Below are positions 35,780-45,241 of a DNA stretch of 64,000 nucleotides, one piece after another. Source of the DNA: Melastoma dodecandrum (lineage: Eukaryota; Streptophyta; Magnoliopsida; Myrtales; Melastomataceae); NCBI GenBank assembly GCA_029817715.1, contig JARUPY010000398.1, forward strand, positions 1,054,001 to 1,118,000, written 5' to 3'. Every line of letters begins with the position of its first letter. Within the stretch, counting starts at the first letter, position 1. The notes below the pieces were generated by a model that worked only from the letters and a program-made list of their open reading frames with translations, made no database searches and was not told where the DNA came from. The position numbers and the translations under genes were made by a program.

Positions 35780-35946
35780 CCTCCCCCGCGCAGCGGGGGA
35801 GGAGGACCGCGCAGCGCGCGGTGGAGGGGGCTGCCACGTGCGCCTCTCTTCGCGTCTTTTCGCGTTTTGCGCGGCTACTCGCAGGGACGGCCGGCCCCCT
35901 CCACCATGCTTCGCATGGTCCCCTTCCTCGTTTCAGGGGGAGGACG
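35780..35946. repeat. Palindromic intergenic repeat, copy B (after rplI)
   Basis: A compound of inverted repeats: a perfect 10-bp stem CCTCCCCCGC/GCGGGGGAGG (35780-35802), long-range 10-bp arms TGGAGGGGGC (35822-35831) and GCCCCCTCCA (35894-35903), and the hairpin ACCATGC-TTC-GCATGGT (35903-35919) followed by CCCCTTCC. These blocks recur in the accB-accC gap at 29591-29693. It lies between convergent rplI and an acyl-CoA dehydrogenase gene, where it may also end both transcripts. Confidence 0.75.
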
Positions 35947-35970
35947 CGAGGCGGAGGGAGATGTTCGCCT

Positions 35971-37206
35971 TCAAACGAAAGCGCCGTGGCCCGTGATGGC
36001 CCGGCCGACGATCAGCGTGTTCATCTCGCGCGTGCCTTCGTAGGAGTAGATCGCTTCGGCGTCGGCCACGAAGCGGGCCACGTCGTGTTCGAGAAGGATA
36101 CCGTTGCCGCCGAGCAGCTCGCGCGCGTAGCCGACGGTCTCGCGCATACGCACGGTGCAGAACGTCTTGGCCAGAGAGGCGTGCTCGTCTTTCATCGTGC
36201 CGGCATCCTGCATCTGCGACAGGCGGCAGACCATGGTGAGGGACGCCGTAATGTTGCCGAGCATGCGCACGAGCAGATCCTGGACGAGCTGGAAGCTGGC
36301 GATCGGCTTGCCGAACTGCTGGCGTGTCTTGGCGTAGGCGAGGGCAGCCTCGTAGGCGCCCATGGCGCAGCCGACCGCCTGCCACGCGACGCCGGCGCGC
36401 GTCGCGCGCAGCACCTTCGCCGTATCCTTGAAGCTGTTCGCGTTGCCGAGCCGGTGGGTCTCCGGCACCCGGCAGTCCCGCAGCGTGATCAGCGCGTTCT
36501 GCACGACGCGCAGGGCCATCTTCCCCTCGATCTTGTCGGCCTGGAAGCCGGGCGTTCCCTTTTCGACGAGAAAGCCCTTCACCTGGTTGTCGGCCTCGTC
36601 CCGCGCCCAGATCACGGTGACATCCGCGAAGGTCGCGTTGCCGATCCACTTCTTCTGGCCGTTCAGCACCCAATGGTCGCCGTCCCGCCGCGCCGTGGTC
36701 GTCAGGCCGCCGGCGACAGCCGAGCCGACGTCGGGCTCGGTGAGACCGAAGGCGCCGATCGTCTCCATCCGGGCCATGCGCGGCAGCCAGTGCGCCTTCT
36801 GCGCCTCCGAGCCGCACAGCCATAGGGAGCCCATGGCGAGGCCGGAATGGACCCCGAAGAAGGTCGACATCGACGTGTCGATGCGCGCCAGCTCCATCGA
36901 GATGCACCCCGAGAGGAGGCTCGAGCCGCCGGGGCAGCCATAGCCTTCGTGGCCTGTCCCGGAGATGCCGAGCGCGCGCATCGGCTCGATCAGTTCGAAG
37001 GGAAAGGTCGCCTTCGACCAATGCTCCTCGATGATCGGGCGGACCTGCTCGCGCCCGAACGCGCGCACCGCCTGCACGACGCGCTGTTCGCGTGCCGTCA
37101 GCGTGCCGACCATGTCGTAGAAATCGCCGCCCGCCGAGGGGATGAGCTGGTCGGTCGGCTCGCCGTCCCCGGGCTCGGCGTCTTGCGGCTCGCGGCTTGA
37201 GGTCAC
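35971..37206 (-). CDS. Acyl-CoA dehydrogenase (glutaryl-CoA dehydrogenase-like)
   Basis: 411 residues with a 30-residue polar N-terminal extension. Acyl-CoA dehydrogenase signatures: GAFGLTEPDVGSAVAGG (flavin/substrate loop), KKWIGNATFADV, and near the C-terminus IYSYEGTREMNTLIVGRAITG (about 386-406), where the catalytic Glu is present. This end resembles glutaryl-CoA dehydrogenases, which act in lysine/tryptophan and aromatic catabolism; crotonobetainyl-type members are also close. It stands alone between convergent rplI and a divergent small secreted protein. FAD-dependent oxidation of a CoA thioester in the cytoplasm is the safe call. Confidence 0.88.
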   Translation of the reverse strand: MTSSREPQDAEPGDGEPTDQLIPSAGGDFYDMVGTLTAREQRVVQAVRAFGREQVRPIIEEHWSKATFPFELIEPMRALGISGTGHEGYGCPGGSSLLSGCISMELARIDTSMSTFFGVHSGLAMGSLWLCGSEAQKAHWLPRMARMETIGAFGLTEPDVGSAVAGGLTTTARRDGDHWVLNGQKKWIGNATFADVTVIWARDEADNQVKGFLVEKGTPGFQADKIEGKMALRVVQNALITLRDCRVPETHRLGNANSFKDTAKVLRATRAGVAWQAVGCAMGAYEAALAYAKTRQQFGKPIASFQLVQDLLVRMLGNITASLTMVCRLSQMQDAGTMKDEHASLAKTFCTVRMRETVGYARELLGGNGILLEHDVARFVADAEAIYSYEGTREMNTLIVGRAITGHGAFV

Positions 37207-37354
37207 GTCGGCGGTCTCGCGAAAGCTTGGACCAGCATCATGGCGCGGCGCGCGGGACGGCCAAGGTCGCGGGATCTCCGTCGTTCGGTCGGTGCGACCG
37301 CTGGCGGGCCGCCGAAGGACGACTTACGTTCAGAATGTTCCCGAGGGACGAACC

Positions 37355-37591
37355 ATGTTGAAGCCGCTGCTTGCCCCCACGATCCTGCTCATGCTCTGCG
37401 GGGCCGTGTCCGCCGCTCCCGCCGAGCCGCAGAGCGAGCCCGAGCATACGATCGACGCCATCGGTGCGGACGTCTCGTCCCGCGCGCAATGGTTCGGCGA
37501 TACGATCGATCATGTGCTGACGGGTGACGAGGCCCCCAAGGCGTCCGCCGACGAGCACCGCACGAAACACGAGAAACATCCGGCGCAGTAG
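37355..37591 (+). CDS. Small secreted hypothetical protein
   Basis: 78 residues. A signal peptide (residues 1-21, ending SAAPA) is followed by a charged mature part rich in Glu, Asp and His with no domain that I recognise. GAGGGACG lies about 10 nt before the ATG at 37355. Divergent from the acyl-CoA dehydrogenase and convergent with rne. Function unknown. Confidence 0.6.
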   Translation: MLKPLLAPTILLMLCGAVSAAPAEPQSEPEHTIDAIGADVSSRAQWFGDTIDHVLTGDEAPKASADEHRTKHEKHPAQ

Positions 37592-37740
37592 AGCCGGCCC
37601 AGCCGTCCGCTGTGAGGCCGGGCTCGTCGTGGCCCCCACCAGAGACATCGAGGGACCAATCGAAAGGCGCGCAGCGGCGCGCCGTCCGTGCCCGACCCAG
37701 GGGCGGGGCATGACCAGCTACGCCGCCGCAGCGGCCGTCG

Positions 37741-40644
37741 CTAGCCGCCGAGCGTCGCCTTGGCGCGCTGCCACCAGCCCGAGCGCTTGGGACGCGACGG
37801 GTCGAGTTCGGACGAGACCGGCTCGGGCCGCTTCGCCCGCGCCTCCGCGGCGGCGCTCTCCTCGCCCTCGGTCTGCGGCGGCTCCGAAGCCGCTTGCGTT
37901 TCCGTCTCCGGCGCCTCGTCCATTACGGCAGCAGGGGCCGGAGCCTCTTCGGCGAGAGCCGCCGAGGCAGGGGGCCGTGGCGCCTCGGGCCGCACGACCG
38001 GGGCTTCGGCCTGCGCGTGCTCGGCCACGGGCTCGTGAGCTTCCGTGGAGCCGAGGTCTTCGGACTCCCTGCCGTCGTCAGCGCCTTCGTCCGGATCTCC
38101 CTCGCGACGGGCCAGACGCTCGCGTGCCTCGCGGGCGCGTCGTCCCCCGCGGCGCGAGCGCCGGCGCCGGCCGCCCCGCTCGTCACGCGAGGCGTCGTCC
38201 GAGCGCTCGCCCTCGCCCTCGTTGTCCGTCTCCTCTTCGGCCTCTTCGTCTCCTTCGGTGGCGGCCGCTGCGCGCTCGCCCTCGTTGGCGGCGATGAAGC
38301 CCAGCGCATCGTCGGCCGGTTGCGGCGCGTCTTCCGAAATGCCGGAGCTTTCACGATCCCGGCCACGGCCGCGACGGCGGCGGCGACGACGGCGCGGCTC
38401 GTCCTCTCCGTCGCGCGGCGGGGCGTCGGAAGCTTCGTCGGACGTCTCCTCGTCCGCTTCGTCCTCGACGGCCTCTTCGACCTCGGGTTCGTCGATCGGG
38501 ATGCGGCGCAAAGTCGGCTGCGGAACGCCTGTCGCGGGCTCCGTGCGCTCGATCGCGCAATAGGTCGTGCCGGTGAGCTCCTCGTCGCTCTCGAAGGCGA
38601 CGGCCGCCCCGAAGCGAGCCTCGAGCTCGGAGAGATGGGAGCGCTTGTGATTGAGAATGTAGAGCGCCACCGCGCCGCGCGTGCGAACGACGATGTTGCG
38701 TGAGGCGTCCGAGATCAACGCATCCTCGAGCAGGCGCAGCACGTGCAGCGCGATCGAGGCTGTCGAGCGCACCATGCCGGAGCCGGCGCAGCACTCGCAG
38801 ACGACGGTCGAGCCTTCGAGGACACCGGTGCGGATGCGCTGCCGGCTCATCTCGAGCAAGCCGAAATGCGAGATGCGGCCGATCTGAATGCGGGCGCGAT
38901 CGTTCTTGAGCGCGTCCTTCATCCGCCGCTCGACGGCGCGGTTGTTGCGGTTTTCTTCCATGTCGATGAAGTCGACGACGATGAGACCCGCGAGGTCGCG
39001 GAGGCGGAGCTGGCGCGCCACCTCGTCGGCAGCCTCGAGGTTCGTGCGCAGCGCTGTGTCCTCGATGTTATGCTCGCGTGTGGAGCGACCCGAGTTCACG
39101 TCGATGGCGACGAGCGCCTCCGTCTGGTTGATGACGATGTAGCCCCCCGACTTCAGGGTCACGCGGTTCGAGAACATCGCATCGAGCTGGGCCTCGGCGC
39201 CCGCTTTGGTGAAGATCGGCTGCGCGTCGCGCCAGGGCTGCACATTCTTGGCGTGCGAGGGCATGAGGAGGCGCATGAAGTCCTTCGCCTCTCGGTAGCC
39301 TTCCGCGCCGGCGACCACCACCTCCTCCACATCCTTGTTGTAGAGGTCGCGGATCGCCCGCTTGATCAGCGAGCCCTCCTCGTAGACGAGAGCCGGCGCG
39401 GTCGACTTCAGCGTCTCCTCGCGCACCGTCTCCCACATCCGCATCAGATATTCGAAGTCCCGCTTCACCTCGGGCTTGGTGCGCGAGGCCCCGGCGGTGC
39501 GCAGGATGACGCCCATGCCGTCCGGAACTTCCAGTTCCTGCGCGATCGACTTCAGCCGTTGCCGATCGGTCGCGTCGGTGATCTTGCGCGAGATGCCGCC
39601 GCCACGCGCCGTGTTCGGCATCAAGACAGAATAGCGACCCGCGAGCGACAAGTAGGTGGTCAGAGCCGCGCCCTTGTTGCCGCGCTCCTCCTTCACGACC
39701 TGGACGAGGAGGATCTGGCGGCGCTTGATGACCTCCTGAATCTTATATTGGCGGCGCGGGCGGTAGGCGCGCATCGGCACCTCTTCCATCGCGTCGCCGC
39801 CGATATGCTCGACGTGATCCTCCTCGTCCTCGTCTTCGTCGTCTTCGTCATCCTCCTCGTCGCCGGCATGCGGCGCCTCGGCGGCATGCGTCTCCGCGCT
39901 CTCGGACGAGCCGGTATCGACTTCGGCGTCGCTCGGCGCGTCGTCCGCCTCCTCGTGGGCCGCAGGTTCCGCGACGGCCGCAGCCTCGGTCGCCGCAGCA
40001 GGTGCCGCTTCGGCCGCCGGAGTGGCTTCGGCCGAAGCTCCGGACCCGGTCTCGCCGGCGTGGACCTGGCTCGCGTGCTCGATCAGCTCCGGCGTCGGGT
40101 CGTCGTACGGAGGCTTGTCCTCGGCGGCGCGCTCGACCGGGCGAAGGTCCGTCGTGCCGTCGTCGTGGTCGCCCGTGGGCTCGGGCGCCTCGGCGTGGCG
40201 GCCCTCGGCATTGGCCGTCTCGCCGGCCTCGCCGTCGCCCTGGGCGTCGGCGCTGTCGCGCACCGTGTCGTCGTTACGCCGGCGCGCCGCGTGGCGTTCG
40301 CCGCCACGGCGGCGACGGCTGCGGCGCGGGCGACGCTCGTCGTCGTCCTCGGGCTCTTCGGCGGCTTCGGCGTCGAGCAGCGCCTGACGGTCGCTGACGG
40401 GGATCTGGTAATAGTCGGGGTGGATCTCGGAGAAGGCCAGGAAGCCGTGGCGATTGCCGCCGTAGTCGATGAAGGCCGCCTGCAACGACGGTTCGACCCG
40501 GGTCACCTTGGCAAGATAGATATTCCCGCGAAGCTGTTTTTTATCGGCGGCTTCGAAGTCGAACTCTTCAACCCGCTGGCCGCGCAGAACGACGACCCGA
40601 GTCTCCTCGGGATGCGCCGCATCGATGAGCATTTTGTTGGGCAT
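37741..40644 (-). CDS. rne: Ribonuclease E
   Basis: 967 residues. The S1 domain begins at about residue 35 and is split by a long acidic/basic insert (about 85-300), as usual in alphaproteobacterial RNase E. The catalytic core (about 300-700) has VAIDVNSGRST and VVDFIDMEENRNNRAVER with the metal-binding Asp residues, and a zinc-link VCECCAGSG (CxxC). The C-terminal third is disordered, Arg-rich and Glu/Asp-rich, the expected degradosome scaffold. It cleaves single-stranded RNA with 5' monophosphate preference and directs rRNA and mRNA processing. The ATG at 40644 (MPNKMLIDA) is the family start; the open frame continues upstream without similarity. Confidence 0.95.
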   Translation of the reverse strand: MPNKMLIDAAHPEETRVVVLRGQRVEEFDFEAADKKQLRGNIYLAKVTRVEPSLQAAFIDYGGNRHGFLAFSEIHPDYYQIPVSDRQALLDAEAAEEPEDDDERRPRRSRRRRGGERHAARRRNDDTVRDSADAQGDGEAGETANAEGRHAEAPEPTGDHDDGTTDLRPVERAAEDKPPYDDPTPELIEHASQVHAGETGSGASAEATPAAEAAPAAATEAAAVAEPAAHEEADDAPSDAEVDTGSSESAETHAAEAPHAGDEEDDEDDEDEDEEDHVEHIGGDAMEEVPMRAYRPRRQYKIQEVIKRRQILLVQVVKEERGNKGAALTTYLSLAGRYSVLMPNTARGGGISRKITDATDRQRLKSIAQELEVPDGMGVILRTAGASRTKPEVKRDFEYLMRMWETVREETLKSTAPALVYEEGSLIKRAIRDLYNKDVEEVVVAGAEGYREAKDFMRLLMPSHAKNVQPWRDAQPIFTKAGAEAQLDAMFSNRVTLKSGGYIVINQTEALVAIDVNSGRSTREHNIEDTALRTNLEAADEVARQLRLRDLAGLIVVDFIDMEENRNNRAVERRMKDALKNDRARIQIGRISHFGLLEMSRQRIRTGVLEGSTVVCECCAGSGMVRSTASIALHVLRLLEDALISDASRNIVVRTRGAVALYILNHKRSHLSELEARFGAAVAFESDEELTGTTYCAIERTEPATGVPQPTLRRIPIDEPEVEEAVEDEADEETSDEASDAPPRDGEDEPRRRRRRRRGRGRDRESSGISEDAPQPADDALGFIAANEGERAAAATEGDEEAEEETDNEGEGERSDDASRDERGGRRRRSRRGGRRAREARERLARREGDPDEGADDGRESEDLGSTEAHEPVAEHAQAEAPVVRPEAPRPPASAALAEEAPAPAAVMDEAPETETQAASEPPQTEGEESAAAEARAKRPEPVSSELDPSRPKRSGWWQRAKATLGG

Positions 40645-41245
40645 TATGGACTCGTCGGAACGCCGGCCGACCGGCCCGCGGATGCGGGGTCGCCAGGGCG
40701 CTCGAATAGAGAAAAGGGAGGTGTGCCGGCAGGCTGCGGGCAGCCTGCCTCGGAAAAGCCGAGCGCATCCCGAGGGCCGCGACGGCGACCTCCGGACGCA
40801 AATGCGGTTCACGCGTCGGCACGCCCGCGTCGCCGCCTGCTTGCGCAGGGACGACCGAAGCGTCACACGACCCGAAACCGGGACAACCCATGTCCATCAG
40901 ACCTATGCGCGATGCGGTGAGCATCGGAAGGGGCCTGGCAAGCGGCGCTCTGCCGTTGACGATTCGCCTAAGCGGACCTCGCGCCCCAACACGGGGGCAG
41001 CCCCAACACGGGAGCCTGTCGAAGCCCCGTTCAGCGGACAGCCTGAGCTGTCGTCGCCAAAACCAAACACCCCGGTGTCATACCCAGCAGGGGGATCTTT
41101 GGCAATATCTCGTGTGACCGGGACGCCACAGGCGGACCTTATGGGTCCGCGCACGCTTAGCGGCTGTTAACCGCACGCCGCTAAATCCGTAGAGTTGCGG
41201 AGGTCGCGGTTTCGAGGGGATCGACCGAACCGCACAGGCGGGGTG
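40645..41245. promoter_or_regulatory. Long divergent leader region between rne and amiC
   Basis: About 600 bp without a credible gene. It should contain the rne promoter and 5' leader; RNase E autoregulates through its own leader in bacteria where this has been tested, so a structured leader is expected here. The region contains a tandem direct repeat GCCCCAACACGGG at 40983-40995 and 41000-41012 (17-bp period) and a short AT-richer stretch at about 41060-41115. No riboswitch class could be recognised. Confidence 0.5.
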
Positions 41246-42586
41246 ATGCAGCAACATCGGGGCGAAGGACGGCCAAGCCGCAGCCGCTGGACGATGTCCG
41301 CGCTGGCCTGCGGCATGCTCGCGCTGTCCGGCGGGCCTGTGCTCGCCAACGGGATGCTCGGCCTTCGCACCGCCGCCCATGCCGCGACGCCCCACACGGC
41401 CGCGACGGTCACCGCCGTCCACCGGGAGGATGGGGCGGACACGACGACGCTGACCTTCGATCTTTCCGCGCCCGTCGAGGCGACCGCGTTCGTGCTGGCC
41501 GCCCCGGACCGCGTCATCGTCGATCTGCCGCAGGTGGATTTCGCGCTGGATGCGGCGATCGGCAAAGCGCCGTCCGCGCGCCATCGCGGGCGCGCGCCGC
41601 TGGCCGGCGCATTCCGCTTCGGGCTCGTCGCGCCGGGCCGCTCGCGAATCGTCGTCGATCTCGCCGCGCCGGCACGGATCCAGTCCGCGCGCGTCGCGGA
41701 GGCCGGCGGCAAGACGGCGCTCGTCGTCGACCTGGCGCGCACCGACTCGGCGAGCTTCAAGCTCGCCGCCCGCGGCGAGGCGCTGGCCGCCGTCGCGACG
41801 CCTGCTCCGGTCGCTGCCGCGCCCGCAACGCCCGGCAAGGCGACGATCGTCCTCGATCCCGGCCATGGCGGACCGGACACCGGCGCGATCGTCAACGGCG
41901 TCGTCGAAAAGGACGTCGCGCTGGCCTTCGCCAAGATGCTCGCGTCCAAGCTCGAAGCCTCCGGCCAGTTCAACGTCGTGATGACGCGCGCGAGCGACGT
42001 CTTCATCCCGCTCAGCGAGCGCGTGCATGTCGCGCGCACCGCGAATGCCGCCCTGATGATCTCGATCCACTGCGACACGCTGCCGGAAACCGGCGACGTC
42101 AGTGGGGCGACGGTCTACACCGTCTCGGACAAGGCCTCCGACGCCTATGCGGCCAAAGTCGCAGCGAAGGAGAACGACGCGGACGCGGCCGGCGGCGTCG
42201 AGCGCGAGGCGGACACCGCCGACGTCAACGACATCCTCTTCGACCTCACGCGCCAGGAGACGCGCGCCTACAGCCACGTCTTCGCCCGCACGCTCGTCAA
42301 CTATTGGAAGATCGCCGGGCGCCTCAACAAGAACCCGCAGCGTTCCGCCGGCTTCGTGGTCCTCAAAGCGCCCGACGTTCCCTCCGTTCTGCTCGAGCTC
42401 GGCTATCTGTCGAACAGCGCCGATTCGAGCGCGTTGACCTCGGAGGATTGGCGCGGCAAGGCGACCGACCGCATGGCGGCGGCGATCGGCTCCTATTTCG
42501 CCGACCGCCACGGCCCGGAGAAGGCGGCAGCGGGAATCCCGATCCCCCTACGCCAAGCCATCGTGGAAACGCCGTCGGCGCATTGA
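41246..42586 (+). CDS. amiC: N-acetylmuramoyl-L-alanine amidase (AmiC type)
   Basis: 446 residues. A signal peptide (about 16-35), an AMIN domain (about 55-165) that targets the septum, and an Amidase_3 catalytic domain (about 195-425). Zinc and catalytic residues: VLDPGHGGPDTGA (His), VVEKDVALAF (Glu), LMISIHCDTL (His) and VLLELGYLSN (Glu). It cleaves the amide bond between MurNAc and the peptide stem in the periplasm during cell separation. Start at ATG 41246; an in-frame start at 41195 would only lengthen the n-region. It lies upstream of PBP1A on the same strand. Confidence 0.92.
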   Translation: MQQHRGEGRPSRSRWTMSALACGMLALSGGPVLANGMLGLRTAAHAATPHTAATVTAVHREDGADTTTLTFDLSAPVEATAFVLAAPDRVIVDLPQVDFALDAAIGKAPSARHRGRAPLAGAFRFGLVAPGRSRIVVDLAAPARIQSARVAEAGGKTALVVDLARTDSASFKLAARGEALAAVATPAPVAAAPATPGKATIVLDPGHGGPDTGAIVNGVVEKDVALAFAKMLASKLEASGQFNVVMTRASDVFIPLSERVHVARTANAALMISIHCDTLPETGDVSGATVYTVSDKASDAYAAKVAAKENDADAAGGVEREADTADVNDILFDLTRQETRAYSHVFARTLVNYWKIAGRLNKNPQRSAGFVVLKAPDVPSVLLELGYLSNSADSSALTSEDWRGKATDRMAAAIGSYFADRHGPEKAAAGIPIPLRQAIVETPSAH

Positions 42587-42788
42587 TCCGGCTTGCGGTG
42601 CTGTGGCCGGCGGGGCACAAGGTGCAGCGAGGTCCCTCGCGTCGCGACACGGGTCCGGGCCGGTCGAGCATAAACCCCCTTCGGACCACAAAATCGCCTC
42701 AGGACGAAGCGACGACGGCGAGGCGCCGCAGCCTGCCCGATCGATCGGCGCCATCGGCGGTCGCGGCTGCCCGAAAGGCTTCAGACGA

Positions 42789-45194
42789 ATGCGGTTTCTC
42801 GGTCGGCTCTTCGGCTTCTTCTTCGCGACGGGCGCCATCGTGTTCGTGATCGGCGCCGTGGTCGCGGGCGGAATCGTCTGGAAATACGAGCAGGAGCTGC
42901 CTGACTACACGCAGCTCAAGAACTACGAGCCGCCGGTGATGACGCGCGTCCACGCGGGCGACGGCTCGGTGCTCGCCGAATATTCGCGCGAGCGCCGCCT
43001 CTATCTGCCGTCCTCCGCGATCCCGGCCCTGGTGAAGGAAGCCTTCATCTCAGCCGAGGACAAGAGCTTCTACACCCACAACGGCGTCGATCCCGAAGGC
43101 ATCTTGCGCGCGGTGCTCGTGCAGCTCGAAGGCGGCCACATGCAGGGCGCCTCGACCATCACGCAGCAGGTCGCCAAGAACTTCCTGCTCACCAACGTCC
43201 GCTCCTACGATCGCAAGATCAAGGAGGCGCTTCTCTCGTTCCGGATCGAATCGGCCTACTCGAAGGAGAAGATCCTCGAACTCTATCTGAACGAGATCTA
43301 TCTCGGCCTCGGCAACTACGGGGTCGCCGCCGCCGCGCTGAACTATTTCGGCAAGTCGGTCCACGAGCTGACCGTCGCCGAGGTCGCGTATCTCGCCGCG
43401 TTGCCGAAGGGCCCGAACAACTATCACCCGTTCCTCCACCGCGACAAAGCCATCGACCGCCGCAACTGGGTCATCGATCGCATGGTCGAGAACGGCTATG
43501 TCTCCAAGGCCGACGGCGAGAAGGCGAAGTCGCAGCCGCTCGGCGTCACGCAGCGCGTGCTCTCGCCGAACACCTACTACGGCGGCTTCTTCGCCGAAGA
43601 GGTGCGCCGCGAACTCTCCGAGCGCTACGGCGAGAAGAAGCTCTACGAGGGCGGCCTTTCGGTCCGCACCACGCTCGATCCGAAGATGCAGCGGATGGCG
43701 CGCAAGGCCCTGGTCGACGGTCTCGTGCGCTACGACGAGGCGCACGGTTTCCGCGGACCGATGCGCCACATCGACATCGAGGGCGATTGGGGTCCGCCGC
43801 TGGCCGACGTCCCGGCGCTCGGCGATGTCGCGCCCTGGCAGCTCGCCGTCGTGCTCGATCTCAACGGCAACGATGCCCGCGTCGGCCTGCAGCCCAAGCG
43901 CGAGCCGGACGGCAGCGTGAACCGCGAGCGCCCGACCGGCACGATGGTGCAAGTCGGCCTCAAGTGGTCGCGCGGCACCGGCCGCAACGGCCTGACGCCC
44001 GGCGACGTGATCTATGCCGAGCCGATCGACGGACGTCCGGGCGACTTCCGCCTCCGCCAGATCCCCGAGGTCGGAGGCGCCATCGTCGCGATGGACCCCT
44101 ACACCGGCCGCGTGCTGGCGATGGTCGGCGGCTTCTCCTTCGATCAGTCCGAATTCAACCGCGCGACCCAGGCGATGCGCCAGCCGGGCTCGTCCTTCAA
44201 GCCGTTCGTCTACGCAACGGCCTTGGACAACGGCTACACGCCGTCCTCGATCGTCCTCGACGAGCCGATCTCGATCGACCAGGGCCCCGGCCTCGGCGTC
44301 TGGACGCCGGAGAACTTCGAGGGCAAGTCCGGCGGTCCGCACACGCTGCGTTACGGCGTCGAGCACTCGATCAACCAGATGACCGTGCGTCTCGCGCGCG
44401 ACGTCGGCATGCCGCTGATCGCGGAATACGCCAAGCGATTCGGCATCTACGACGACCTGCCGCCTTACCTGTCTATGTCGCTCGGCTCGGGCGAGACGAC
44501 CCTGATGCGCATGACGACCGCCTATTCGATGCTCGCCAACGGCGGCAAGAAGATCAAGTCGACCCTGATCGACCGCATCCAGGACCGCTGGGGCCACACG
44601 ATCTACAAGCACGACGAGCGCATCTGCGAGGGCTGCAACGCGACGAACTGGAGCAACCAGGACGAGCCCAAGCTCGTCGACAACCGCGAGCAGGTGCTCG
44701 ACCCGCTGACAGCCTACCAAATCACCTCGGTGATGGAAGGCGTCATCCAGCGCGGCACCGGCGTCGCCATCAAGGTGCTGAACCGCCATCTCGCCGGCAA
44801 GACGGGCACCACGAACGACGCCAAGGACCTGTGGTTCGTCGGCTATTCGCCCGACCTCGCCGTGGGCGTGTTCATGGGCTACGACCGGCCGCGCTCGCTC
44901 GGCGATTCCGCGCAGGCCGCCCTCTACACCGCGCCGATCTTCCGCGACTTCATGGGCATGGCGCTGAAGGGCAAGCCGGACATCCCGTTCCGCGTGCCGC
45001 CGGGCATCAAGCTGATCTCGGTCGACGCGCGCTCCGGCCAGCGCTCGACGGGCACCGGCTCGATTCTCGAAGCCTTCAAGCCCGGCACGGCACCGCCGGA
45101 GAGCTACGCACCGTCCGAAGCTTCGCCGCGTGAACTCGATCCGGGCGCGGATGCGGACCAGGTGGTGGGCTCCGGCACGGGCGGGCTGTATTAG
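42789..45194 (+). CDS. mrcA: Penicillin-binding protein 1A
   Basis: 801 residues, class A PBP. A single N-terminal TM (about 8-32), glycosyltransferase GT51 domain (about 60-235) with the EDKSFYTHNGVDPEG motif and the QGASTITQQVAKNFLL motif, an OB-like insert, and a transpeptidase domain (about 430-720) with SxxK in GSSFKPF, SxN in EHSINQM and KTGTT. It polymerises and cross-links peptidoglycan in the periplasm. The ATG at 42789 begins MRFLGRLFGFFF. Placement after rne-amiC matches other Alphaproteobacteria. Confidence 0.95.
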   Translation: MRFLGRLFGFFFATGAIVFVIGAVVAGGIVWKYEQELPDYTQLKNYEPPVMTRVHAGDGSVLAEYSRERRLYLPSSAIPALVKEAFISAEDKSFYTHNGVDPEGILRAVLVQLEGGHMQGASTITQQVAKNFLLTNVRSYDRKIKEALLSFRIESAYSKEKILELYLNEIYLGLGNYGVAAAALNYFGKSVHELTVAEVAYLAALPKGPNNYHPFLHRDKAIDRRNWVIDRMVENGYVSKADGEKAKSQPLGVTQRVLSPNTYYGGFFAEEVRRELSERYGEKKLYEGGLSVRTTLDPKMQRMARKALVDGLVRYDEAHGFRGPMRHIDIEGDWGPPLADVPALGDVAPWQLAVVLDLNGNDARVGLQPKREPDGSVNRERPTGTMVQVGLKWSRGTGRNGLTPGDVIYAEPIDGRPGDFRLRQIPEVGGAIVAMDPYTGRVLAMVGGFSFDQSEFNRATQAMRQPGSSFKPFVYATALDNGYTPSSIVLDEPISIDQGPGLGVWTPENFEGKSGGPHTLRYGVEHSINQMTVRLARDVGMPLIAEYAKRFGIYDDLPPYLSMSLGSGETTLMRMTTAYSMLANGGKKIKSTLIDRIQDRWGHTIYKHDERICEGCNATNWSNQDEPKLVDNREQVLDPLTAYQITSVMEGVIQRGTGVAIKVLNRHLAGKTGTTNDAKDLWFVGYSPDLAVGVFMGYDRPRSLGDSAQAALYTAPIFRDFMGMALKGKPDIPFRVPPGIKLISVDARSGQRSTGTGSILEAFKPGTAPPESYAPSEASPRELDPGADADQVVGSGTGGLY

Positions 45195-45241
45195 ACCGAC
45201 ACGAACTCGCTATTCGCCGCACCGCACGAACGATCTACCCC

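Noticed and set aside
38743..40920. A 725-codon open frame on the plus strand opposite rne
   Set aside because: Antisense to RNase E with low-complexity Arg/Val/Asp content. The rne frame has catalytic motifs throughout.
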